Assembly (NCBI GenBank): GCA_037447655.1
Contig: JBBHKE010003423.1
Span: forward strand, 1 to 17,685
From: Zygnema cylindricum
Taxonomy: Eukaryota > Streptophyta > Zygnematophyceae > Zygnematales > Zygnemataceae
DNA length: 17,685 nucleotides
Direction of reading: 5' to 3'
Shown: piece by piece, positions 9,301 through 14,707 of the stretch
Layout: each line of letters starts with the position of its first letter
Position numbering within the stretch: the stretch's first letter is position 1
The notes under the pieces: generated by a model
What the model was told of the DNA's origin: nothing
Databases searched by the model: none
Seen by the model: the letters and a program-made list of their open reading frames with translations, nothing else
Made by a program: the position numbers and the translations under genes

Positions 9301-11697
9301 TTTCCGGCCTTTGGAAGACATCCACGATGGCAATTTTCGGACAGGGCGAGGAGGACGATCTGGACCAGGTACGCTTCCAAAGCCAGGCTCCTGCTTTGGC
9401 AAAGTCTCTGAAGTCTCTACCGCAGGTTGATTTTGGAAACCATGTGTTAAGTTAGCCTCCATGCCTCTGTTTCTCGCTTGATCAGGCCATATGTTTCTAG
9501 CTGGGGCTTGGTTATTACCCATTACTGGCACTAGACTTTGATTTTCCCCAACTGAAATTTGATGAGCTCGAACAAAGTTCAGAAGGACTTCACTTGTGAA
9601 TAGAGCCTGAAAATAGCCCAGCACAAGCAAGTTGCTCAGAAAAAGAAATACAAGGACAAGAGCAATAAGGATATGGATGAGAGAGGGACAGATAAAGACT
9701 AAACCAATGAGCTCCATATGTTGTGCTTACTCTACAGCCACGACAGTGTTTAAAAGTGTTTTAAGTGTTTGAGTGTTGAAATGTTTAAAAGTCCTTATAA
9801 CAAAGTCAGAACTGAATAAATTGTAAAGGTATAATGCCACTACCAAAATAGCCAAAGCAATTGACACGTCCATTAAGGCACAAAATCCCAGATTCAGTAC
9901 CGCCATACTTGTGAATTACTACTTTCTCAGATTTAAAATCTCGAATAGGCACATTGACCCTCCTAGCCACAACGTAATAATTCGCCTACCAGTTTCTCAT
10001 GCGATAGACACCCGGTCACCAAAAAGTTGTTACAATATCAGGGAATCAGGGCAAAATGTAATCGAAGTGGTGCTATTACATACAAAAAATCAACAAGCAT
10101 GCAGCAGAAACAACTGCAAATGTTTCAAACATCCGAAGAGCTGTGATCAACAACTCCACATTTAATCTTCCAGAAGTGAACTTACAATTTAAACACCAAC
10201 TTGAAAACTGCTTTCTTAATCTTACCGAATATCCTTTTTCCGTGTGCTATATAGTTCGTTATTTCTGAAAAAAAAAACAGGAGTTTGGGAGACTGAAAAA
10301 CATCGCAAGTTTAAGGTGGTCTACCGGGTCAATGTAGAACATGGGTTGCCAGGACAGTCCTGGAGGGCATGTTTGTACTGTCTGTTGCTTCTCACCCTGG
10401 TGAAAACTCAAATCCTACAACAAAGCAAGGAGAAAGACAGCTCAGAAGACAAGGAAAAGACAAAAATGTCCATCACGACAAAAAAAACACAACTTACAAA
10501 AGGGTGAAGGAGCTCAAATGCAAGATTGACCAGCAACTTAGTTGGGTTAATTGAAAGGCAATGAACTTGGCCAATGTCATTTAACCTCTAATGATGATTT
10601 TATAACTAATACCATCATGAGAGTTGAATGAATAAGGAATTTTAATTATGAAATAAGCTAGACAGCTGTGCAATTCATATCACATATGAAGGGCAGAATT
10701 AAGGCAAATGCTAAAGTATAATGTTGTTTCCCAACATTTTTACATACTTCATACCTCAATTTAAAATTGTAGAGATTGTAAAAAACAAAGATTACAAGCA
10801 CTCTAACAATCATGTTTTTCAAATTTGAACACGATAGCCAAATGAAAACATGCTCCAGAAACTAGATTTTTCATTGGTATCACTACTCCAGTCGTAGATT
10901 TTAAACCTAAAATCATAAAAATAGTGTCAATGCCACTAACGAAAGGAACTGACAGCATACAGTATCACCAAACCCTAAATTGGTATTATTGAACCAAATT
11001 TCGAATAATACTTATAATTGTTTTACTCCTGTAATGGTGAACGGTGTAACGTATTATCATTCTGGCAAGCATTCTCCAATGTCCTCCCTCATAAAAATAG
11101 TGTTAATGCCACTAACTAAAGGAACTGACAGCATACAGTATCACCAAGCCCTAAATTGGTGGTATTGAACCAAATTTCGAATTAACACTAATGATTGTTT
11201 TACTCCTGTAGTGATGAACGGTGTAACGTACTATCATTCTGGCAAGCATTCTCCAATATCCTCCCTCAGAGATTATGAATTTCTATATGGAAAATGCAAT
11301 ATGACAATTGTTATTGTAAAATGGCTTCGTAAGAAACAAACAGTTGTATGTAAATTCTGAAAATACAAAAAAAAAGACCAGGTCTTTAAGCAGCCAATGA
11401 TAAATTTGGATATTGAAATGTCAACAAAAAACAAAAGCTGACATATATAAAACTAACTGAAGTTGAAACTCCAAATTATTAGCAAAAGAAGATAATGAGA
11501 CAGCACTAAACGAACTTGATCTTCTACTAGGGTAATTACATTAAAGAAATTGGCTTTTGAGGGTAAATCGTACAGTTTTAGGGCGAACTACACGAATTTA
11601 CCCAAAGGACAGCACGAACTGTCAAAACGAGGGTAAAACGTCGATAGTGTAATTACTCTATAAGCCTTACTGTTAGCCTAAAAACTCTTGCAGTCAT
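200..11697 (-). CDS. ATX3/4/5-like: ATX3/4/5-like trithorax-type histone-lysine methyltransferase, partial (3' end outside window)
   Basis: Joined coding exons (minus strand, 5' to 3'): 11697-11671 (tentative), 9606-7591, 7244-7189, 6942-6813, 6523-6389, 5657-5589, 5295-5227, 4540-4449, 2145-2062, 1741-1588, 1406-1298, 1084-985, 804-680, 345-200. They total 3312 nt, or 1104 codons, with no stop and matching phases at each junction. Seen: basic N-terminus (1-620), PWWP (about 622-720), paired CxxC (757-787), PHD1 (796-850), linker with FERHT (about 868-980), PHD2 (about 993-1047) and ePHD start (1050-1104+). Family knowledge: this order is that of plant ATX3, ATX4 and ATX5, nuclear SET-domain enzymes that methylate histone H3 lysine 4; PWWP and PHD modules read chromatin. 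Inferred: the SET domain lies beyond the left edge. If it is absent, this is a SET-less paralogue. The N-terminus is much longer than I recall for Arabidopsis members (PWWP near residue 200-270). Family assignment is strong; orthology to one member is not claimed. Confidence 0.88.
391..416 (-). other. G-rich run with G-quadruplex potential near exon 14 acceptor
   Basis: The plus strand has five C-runs of three or more separated by single T or TCT spacers, so the transcript strand has five G-runs of 3-5. The run ends 45 bases before the exon 14 acceptor, in the zone where branch point and polypyrimidine tract would lie. Folding is inferred from pattern only. Confidence 0.5.
680..804 (-). CDS. 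Exon 13: remainder of PHD finger 2 and start of extended PHD
   Basis: The acceptor TTTTTTAACAG ends at 805; the donor GTAAGC is at 679. It encodes residues 1015-1055: CQMGVHEECYGV, SSWVCRVCED and RECCLCPIK. The His and Cys residues complete PHD2, and CCLCP begins the ePHD zinc cluster. This is the best-conserved exon in the window and alone identifies a trithorax-type PHD-ePHD cassette. Confidence 0.94.
985..1084 (-). CDS. Exon 12: start of PHD finger 2
   Basis: The acceptor TACTGGCAG ends at 1085. It encodes residues 982-1013, including VRWTSERCAVC and KIVICN, matching KWTTERCAVC...KIIICN of ATX3/4/5. The stretch between is Asp-rich (DHMDDTDDN) where family members usually have RWVEDWDYN. 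The donor GTTGGT at 984 is non-consensus beyond the GT, but it makes Arg1014 with the first base of the next exon and keeps the conserved CNRCQ string. Confidence 0.9.
1298..1406 (-). CDS. Exon 11: linker between FERHT region and PHD2
   Basis: The acceptor AAAACGCAG ends at 1407; the donor AATG/GTATGT is at 1297. It encodes 36 residues (945-980) beginning LARML and including APKKTSIDHWKLGKL, in the place of the KRPSIK.RKQKLLAFL segment of ATX3/4/5. The similarity is weak; the assignment rests on position, phase and splice sites. The last G joins TT of the next exon to make Val981. Confidence 0.8.
1588..1741 (-). CDS. Exon 10: conserved linker with Cys pair and FERHT motif
   Basis: The acceptor CCTTCCAG ends at 1742; the donor GTAAAT is at 1587. 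It encodes residues 894-944. VICQCTSC and SEFERHTRCRPQRWKENIRV correspond to VVCKCGSCG and LSEWERHTG..KNWKTSVKV of ATX3/4/5. The order matches, but many positions differ. No stop and perfect phase (1 + 51 codons) support the model. Confidence 0.9.
1778..1950. repeat. Diverged ~88-bp tandem duplication in intron after exon 9
   Basis: Copies begin at about 1778 and 1867 with AACATGAGGATGTTTG, and share AGAAAAGCACAT-like and ACACGTGGTTCAAT blocks in the same order. The copies differ by several small indels. Each carries an ACACGTGG (G-box-like) core. Confidence 0.65.
2062..2145 (-). CDS. Exon 9: conserved ATX linker, first part
   Basis: It encodes residues 866-892 plus split codons at both ends, including LPNELAVICAGVKGTYLPKK, which matches the family segment LPDKV.VVC.GVEG.YFP. 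The chosen acceptor is CAACAG ending at 2146. A second acceptor, CCGCAG ending at 2137, is nine bases downstream and in frame, so use of it would drop Asp-Arg-Ser and give His in place of Gln at the join. The donor is GTGTGT at 2061. Confidence 0.86.
2440..2940. other. Intron segment with no recognised feature
   Basis: Part of the 2.3-kb intron 4448-2146. It is AT-rich and has no open frame worth calling. It may be the flank or long terminal repeat of the suspected copia remnant that follows, but no repeat partner was found in the window. Confidence 0.4.
2942..3880 (+). mobile_element. Possible decayed copia-type retrotransposon fragment
   Basis: Bases 2942-2954 (TAGTATCAGAACC) match the initiator-Met tRNA primer-binding site used by plant copia elements (TGGTATCAGAGCC) at 11 of 13 positions, the two changes being G to A as expected from methylated-C decay. 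Downstream is a plus-strand open frame of 191 codons (3304-3879), Ser/Pro-rich, with no gag or pol motif I recognise. It becomes longer if the MITE at 3100-3316 and one TA are ignored. No LTR pair or polypurine tract was seen, so this is a weak call. Confidence 0.3.
3100..3316. mobile_element. 217-bp MITE with 78-bp terminal inverted repeats and TA target duplication
   Basis: The left arm 3100-3177 starts CACCGCTAATTGTTATTAGTG. The right arm 3239-3316, read in reverse complement, starts CACCACTAATCATTATTAGTG, and the arms match along almost all their length. TA flanks both ends (3098-3099, 3317-3318), as expected for Tc1/mariner-type non-autonomous elements. It has no coding capacity. The same end sequence recurs at 12949, 14245, 14253 and 14705. 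It lies in the intron between exons 8 and 9. Confidence 0.8.
3921..4440. other. Intron segment without a gene
   Basis: Part of intron 4448-2146 adjoining exon 8. It is AT-rich; short open frames on both strands are composition noise. A short direct repeat of GAATGACATCAATG occurs just before it (3858 and 3886). Confidence 0.4.
4449..4540 (-). CDS. Exon 8: end of PHD finger 1
   Basis: The acceptor GGATTTCAG ends at 4541; the donor GTGAGA is at 4448. It encodes residues 835-864 plus two bases of codon 865. YLCPKC supplies the last zinc pair of PHD1, matching YYCPDC in the family. The tail SHRDRPGSPHKGDLFD is unlike the Phe/Leu-rich tail of Arabidopsis members. The 2.3-kb intron that follows is the longest in the gene. 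Confidence 0.88.
4541..5226. other. Intron between exons 7 and 8
   Basis: 686 bp, GT-AG, AT-rich, with no repeat or second gene seen. The donor is GTGGAT and the acceptor is GGATTTCAG. Confidence 0.75.
5227..5295 (-). CDS. Exon 7: middle of PHD finger 1
   Basis: The acceptor CTTGCAG ends at 5296; the donor GTGGAT at 5226 is weak but gives the right frame and boundary. It encodes VCCDGCKIWVHADCDNISSK plus HMK (residues 812-834). CDGC, the WVH histidine and the following Cys are PHD ligands and align directly with ATX3/4/5 (VCCDGC.VWVHAECD.IS). The Lys at the exon end is where the family continues with DLE. Confidence 0.92.
5589..5657 (-). CDS. Exon 6: first half of PHD finger 1
   Basis: The acceptor ATCTAACAG ends at 5658; the donor GTAAGT is at 5588. 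It encodes LYNLKQYCPICFKVWLPNAE plus GAF, residues 789-811, in phase 0 at both ends. YCPIC is the first zinc-binding pair of a C4HC3 PHD finger and corresponds to the SKQYCGICKKIW segment of ATX3/4/5. Confidence 0.9.
5658..6388. other. Intron between exons 5 and 6
   Basis: 731 bp, with strong GTATGT donor and TCTAACAG acceptor. It is AT-rich, and I see nothing else in it. Confidence 0.8.
6389..6523 (-). CDS. Exon 5: paired CxxC segment before PHD1
   Basis: The acceptor is a run of 13 T followed by GCAG, ending at 6524; the donor is AAG/GTATGT at 6388. It encodes 45 residues (744-788) with CKGC near the start and CNPC near the end, a likely zinc-binding pair of pairs. The same CxxC...CxxC spacing precedes PHD1 in ATX3/4/5 proteins. 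Between them is a Ser/Lys-rich loop. Confidence 0.9.
6600..6815. repeat. ~75-bp tandem triplication that starts at the exon 4 donor site
   Basis: Blocks ACCACTTCTGG (6811), ACCACTTTAGG (6736) and GCCACTTAGG (6662) each head a unit of 74-75 bp sharing GATAACATCAT, GAGGGAAA and AATG-GAAGGGGAAA-like segments. In transcript sense each unit carries an exon 4 donor copy: GTATATG (used), GTACATG and GCATATG. The first two units are open in the exon 4 frame, reading 25-residue repeats. Confidence 0.82.
6813..6942 (-). CDS. Exon 4: helical tail of PWWP region
   Basis: The acceptor TATGGCAG ends at 6943; its first G completes Lys700. It encodes residues 701-743, including KDFQRACQEAVLADAG, which matches the conserved helix after the PWWP in ATX3/4/5 (family form ...ALEEA.LAE.G). 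The chosen donor is GTATAT at 6812. A donor three bases upstream (GTGGTA at 6815) would also keep frame, removing one Val. This donor lies at the start of a tandem triplication (see repeat 6600-6815), and the next copy's donor would add 25 in-frame codons. Confidence 0.87.
7189..7244 (-). CDS. Exon 3: second half of PWWP core (DYAWVKQG)
   Basis: The acceptor TCTGCAG ends at 7245; the donor GTGAGAG begins at 7188. It encodes DYAWVKQGQIVPYLEYVV plus two bases of a Lys codon. DYAWV directly after the CVMYFG strand is the standard PWWP continuation in the ATX3/4/5 group, so the join to exon 2 in phase 0 is confirmed by content as well as frame. Confidence 0.9.
7498..7646. repeat. ~74-bp tandem duplication spanning the exon 2 donor site
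   Basis: The plus-strand copies at about 7571-7646 and 7498-7570 share CAATTGCTCTTACC, GA(T/C)GG(T/C)CCAA and AGACT(A/T)TTTGC in order. The first copy covers the last ~55 coding bases of exon 2 and its GTAAGAG donor (7590); the second repeats a degenerate version with an intact GTAAGAG at 7517. The second donor would add 73 nt and break the frame with exon 3. Confidence 0.8.
7591..9606 (-). CDS. Exon 2: long basic N-terminal region and first half of PWWP domain
   Basis: A single 672-codon exon (residues 10-681). The acceptor is a clear pyrimidine-rich stretch ending TATTTTCAG at 9607; the donor is GTAAGAG at 7590. Residues 10-610 have no domain I recognise and are rich in Ser, Lys, Glu and Pro. 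Likely nuclear localisation signals are KKRVKLE (near residue 390) and a KKRKLD cluster (near 465-490), with another KKKKIK run further on. The PWWP opens with FEVGDLVWAK (from residue 624), has a literal PWWP core, and continues to CVMYFGPS near the end. The family reading comes from this last part and the next exon. An LDLNM string near residue 350 resembles an EAR repression motif but does not fit its consensus. Confidence 0.85.
9607..10913. other. Intron 1, distal part, no gene seen
   Basis: AT-rich intron sequence. The last 60 bases before exon 2 are pyrimidine-rich in the transcript sense and form the acceptor tract. A 15-bp perfect palindrome, CCAGGACAGTCCTGG, lies at 10349-10363. Confidence 0.6.
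10914..11267. repeat. 177-bp tandem duplication in intron 1
   Basis: Copy 1 (10914-11090) and copy 2 (11091-11267) are very similar, with matching blocks such as GGAACTGACAGCATACAGTA and AACGGTGTAACGTA. Each carries an (A)ACCCTAAATTGG or GCCCTAAATTGG block. Part of the unit (AACACTAATGATTG...GGTGTA) resembles an end of the CACCG MITE family, so the unit may include a decayed element. Confidence 0.88.
11528..11660. mobile_element. Small inverted-repeat element next to exon 1 donor
   Basis: TAGGGTAATTACA at 11528-11540 faces its near-perfect reverse complement TGTAATTACTCTA at 11648-11660, giving a 133-bp unit with 13-bp ends. It contains AGGGTAAA-like internal repeats. No clear target duplication was found. 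Its end is 10 bases from the proposed exon 1 donor at 11670. Confidence 0.45.
11671..11697 (-). CDS. Tentative exon 1: start codon and first nine codons
   Basis: ATG at 11697-11695 in an AAATGA context, then codons for MTARVFRLT, then a GTAAGG donor at 11670. The frame ends in phase 0, and the large exon at 9606 opens in phase 0, so the two join without a stop. The ATG follows a CT-rich stretch typical of plant 5' leaders. No homology supports these nine residues. Alternatives are translation starting at the in-frame ATG 9522-9520 inside the next exon, with this exon as 5' UTR, or an upstream ATG at 11982 in the same open frame. A full-length transcript would decide. Confidence 0.42.
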
Positions 11698-12062
11698 TTC
11701 TGTTAGTGTGTGACTATCAGATGCTGCAGGGAAGGAGAAGTGAGAGAGACACGGGAAAAGATGGGACGATACAGAGGAGGATTTATGTACGGAATGCCTG
11801 ACTTTGACCTTGGACCAAGTAGGATGTCCCGAGATAGTGTGTCTCTGTGTGCGTGTGTGAGGAGAGAGAGGAGAGGGAAGGGAGAGAGTGGGTTTGTAGG
11901 ATTGGACAGAGAGAAAGTATTCCAGATCGTCCAGTTTGCGAAAGGCACAAGACATACTGCCTTCGAACTTCTCGATGCACATATAACACGTGAGGTTTTA
12001 CCTTGGCTTCAAATACTCGATTATGTTTTGAATATTCGATTTTGACAAAGTTAAAAAAATAT
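11698..12062 (-). promoter_or_regulatory. Candidate core promoter and CT-rich 5' leader
   Basis: On the minus strand the sequence before the proposed ATG is strongly CT-rich at about 11840-11960, as in plant leader Y-patches. A G-box core CACGTG lies at 11987-11992 beside a weak TATA-like TTATAT at 11980-11986, and a TATATTT lies at 12054-12062. The transcription start is inferred, not seen. A telo-box AAACCCTAA (12210-12218) is further upstream. Confidence 0.3.
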
Positions 12063-12657
12063 ATCATACGACAAAAGACACAAAAGGCTCCGCAATCTGT
12101 ACAATTTAACTTAGTTAAGAATTCCACAACGTACCCTTGGTAAGCATGATTGCTGTGGGTAAGATAATCCGTTGTTATCCATACCCAATCACTGCAAGGC
12201 CACTTTCGCAAACCCTAATTCCACTAAACGCCGATTTTTCAGTCAACCTCCTTGCTAAAACTCCAGAAAGAGCGCCATGCTTCGTAACAAAAGAAACAAG
12301 TGGTCCGGAAAAACTTCTGTCAAAAGTTGAAACTTTCCAAAAAAAAAGAATCAGAACCCTAGAATAGAATCTGAACAACCTGTGGTTTTGTCGCCGATCT
12401 CACATATATAACATAGCATTAGGAGGCAGATAACCAAGAACAAAAATAGATATGAAAAAGAGGACAGAGACAGCCTCCAAAGGCTTCGTTCCACTGAATT
12501 GCAACGTGTGAGATGGCCATGGTACACTGAACAACGAGGGCAAGTTTCTTTAGGTTAGTAATAAAACAGGTGAAACCTATGCTGTTTAGTGTTCACTATG
12601 ATAACTATGATGTGTCAATTGGAAGGGCGGAGAGATTTATGGCATCCATCAAGGGAA
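12063..12657. other. Upstream flank without a recognised gene
   Basis: Short open frames on both strands lack family motifs; one on the minus strand (12378-12175) is Arg/Ser-rich but has no ATG. It contains the telo-box at 12210-12218 and a minus-strand TATATA near 12405. Confidence 0.4.
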
Positions 12658-13516
12658 TTGCTGTGTGGACACCCTAAGCTGCTAGGTGACACTCCAACCT
12701 GCTAGGTAAGAACCCAAAAAAATAATCCCGTACGAAAATATTCATTTTTTAGGATTCCTACTGGGTTCCGCGCGGTGTCCAGCCAATCCCGTCAAAATTT
12801 AGCGACGGCCGTTAACACCACCTTTGACAACGCCGTCGAGACACCGCCAAGGCGCCAACTGGTGGAAAGTACAAATTTCTGATATGGTCGTCCACGTGGC
12901 ATCCCACCGACATTAACTTTTTTAACGACAGACGAACCGAATCGACTACACCGCCAATCGTTATTAGCGTTGTGTACGCTAATTCCGTCCCGCTTTTTTT
13001 TCTTTTTATTCTCCATTAGTGTAGTTCATTCTATTTTTTTCTTTATTCTATTTAGGGTTGTTTTCAGTACGTTGTCTCTTAAATAGAGTGGTGTACTGGA
13101 TTTGGTGCTAAGGCTTTTTCCCACGAGTCCATACTTTATTTTTGAGTACGTATTTGTCTTTAGCTGCTGGTTCCTTGCCTGCTGTCCTAAAGGTCGTAAT
13201 ATATGCTATATATGGTTGTTGATAATTCCACAAATCAGAAATAACCTTAGCACCAAAGTAGTCGGTTCGGTACTTCGGTTCGCTTGTCAAGAGGCCGTCC
13301 TCGCTAAAAAGACGATACCAGCTAGATGCCACGTGGCAAACCATTTAAACATCTGTACTCCCATTCGTCGGCGGTGTCTCCACGAGCGTTGGGTGTTAAC
13401 GGCCGTCGGTAGGGCCGCGGAATTTTTGACGGGGCTGGGTGGACACCCTCCAAAATCCAGTTACGACTTTTTTTTTCGGAATTTCCATCTAGCAGTTTGG
13501 GTTGTCCACTTAGCAA
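12658..13516. mobile_element. ~0.86-kb long inverted-repeat transposon, non-autonomous
   Basis: The left arm (12658-13115) and right arm (13243-13516, reverse complement) share in order TTGCTRWGTGGACA, CTGCTAG, ACTGG, GGTGTCCA, CCCGTCAAAA, GACGGCCGTTAACACC, GAGACACCGCC, CCACGTGGCATC, CGAACCGA, CGACTAC and TTGGTGCTAAGG. Arms of ~270 bp with a ~125-bp loop and no transposase suggest a Mutator-like or similar long-TIR element; superfamily and target duplication are uncertain. The left arm contains an inserted MITE. The arms are CpG-rich, suggesting recent insertion. Confidence 0.72.
12949..13093. mobile_element. 145-bp TA-flanked MITE nested in the left arm
   Basis: It starts CACCGCCAATCGTTATTAGCG and ends GTGGTG, with TA at 12947-12948 and 13094-13095. 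The opposite arm of the host element reads straight through the equivalent CGACTACTTTGGTGC (13252-13266, reverse complement), giving an empty site. The left end is close to the MITE at 3100 (differences are mainly CG to TG or CA), but the right end is shorter and poorly matched. Confidence 0.68.
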
Positions 13517-13559
13517 CTTTCATTCGCGAATCATGACGAGAGCGTGCGTTGGGGGAATA

Positions 13560-13786
13560 AGACGTACAGTTGAGTGTACATGCCGTACATTTATCTGTAC
13601 GGCTCGTACAGTTATCGCCGATAGTTATCGTTATCGGCATTATCGCCGATAAGTAGCCGATATTATCGGCTACTTATCGGCGATAAGACCGATATCGATA
13701 TATCGTACCAATATATCGATTATCGGGTCCCTGAAAAAAGGCCCATATCGGTTATCGGTAAATCCTTACCGATACACAACACTAAT
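13560..13786. repeat. Hairpin-rich TATCGGCGATA / GTACGG region
   Basis: It contains a perfect 45-bp inverted repeat at 13641-13685 (21-bp arms, 3-bp loop), a second dyad GCCGTACA-6-TGTACGGC at 13582-13603, and many further TATCGG/CCGATA blocks up to about 13775. No coding potential. It probably belongs to a transposon end, but no partner was found in the window. Confidence 0.75.
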
Positions 13787-14245
13787 TTTTTCCATTATTC
13801 TAATTAGGTTTTTTTTTAATTAGCGTTAATAGTGGAAGTACACTGTGATGGAAATAGTGTGGCGTACGGACAGGGTATCTCCGTACGAAATGGTACTTTT
13901 TGAATTACAAAAGCCTAAAAATACACTTAACATTATTGCGCACACATGTGAATGTGCAATGGAAGAAAGAGACGCAAACTCGTCGAAAAAAATCACGTTC
14001 TCATATGTTCATCCGTCGACCGTGTGAACAGCGCGACGGCGTACGAATCGTCAGATTTTGTACGGCTACACATATTACTGTAGACATTGAAAGGGAGGGT
14101 ATTTATTATTCAGGACAACCCAAAATACAGTTAGGGATTAATAAGTATATTATTATTATTTTTTTTTTTAATCCCGATTAGTGTTAATAACACTATTTTT
14201 TGTTTTACGCTATTTATTCCTTTACTCTAATAGCAATTGACGGTG
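13785..14245. mobile_element. CACCG-family element, copy 1 (left end lost)
   Basis: In direct orientation it matches 14337-14705 over nearly all its length (offset ~552), with a ~92-bp segment near 13985-14078 that copy 2 lacks. The right end reads, in reverse complement, CACCGTCAATTGCTATTAGAG, followed by TA (14246-14247). The left end is replaced by the hairpin region. Confidence 0.72.
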
Positions 14246-14252
14246 TACAGTA

Positions 14253-14705
14253 CACCGTCAATCGCTATTAAAGTATATAACGCCAATTCGGTGCCCTTTT
14301 TTCAAAAAAAATACCTGAAATACATTCCATAATTCTATTTTTTCCATTATTCTAATTAGGTTATTTTTTCAATTAGCGTTAATAGGGGAAGTACACTGTG
14401 ATGGAAATAGTGTGGCGTAGGGACAAGGTATCTCCGTATGAAATGGTACTTTTTGAATTACAAAAGCATAAAAATACACTTAACATTATTGCGCACACAT
14501 GTGAATATGCACTGGAAGAGAGAGACGCAAACTCGTCAATAGACATCAGAAGGCGGGTATTTATTATTCAAGACAACCCAAAATACAGTAAGGGATTAAT
14601 TAGTATATATATATTTTTTTCAAAAAAAATAATCCCAATTAATGTTAATAACACTACTTTTTTTTTACGCAATTTATTCCTTAACTCTAACAGCGATTGG
14701 CGGTG
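14253..14705. mobile_element. CACCG-family element, copy 2 (complete, 453 bp)
   Basis: The left end CACCGTCAATCGCTATTAAAG faces the right end CACCGCCAATCGCTGTTAGAG (reverse complement), with TA at 14251-14252 and 14706-14707. Only TA-CAG-TA separates it from copy 1, so the junction is a palindrome around 14231-14267. The open frame 14398-14832 runs through the right end and has no transposase motif. Confidence 0.78.
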
Positions 14706-14707
14706 TA

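Noticed and set aside
9607-9717. Hydrophobic N-terminal extension (37 codons from an ATG at 9717) that looks like a membrane anchor
   Set aside because: The Leu/Phe/Ile content comes from a pyrimidine-rich stretch ending TTTCAG, a textbook 3' splice site; a membrane anchor does not fit a chromatin protein.
11783-12211. 142-codon minus-strand frame upstream of the gene
   Set aside because: Much of it is translation of CT-rich leader-like DNA (Ser/Leu/Thr/His runs), with no domain and in a different frame from the proposed exon 1.
12175-12378. Arg/Ser-rich minus-strand frame resembling a mitochondrial targeting peptide
   Set aside because: It has no ATG start and no continuation into a recognisable mature protein.
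13102-13536. 144-codon plus-strand frame
   Set aside because: It lies in the loop and right arm of the long inverted-repeat element; composition effect.
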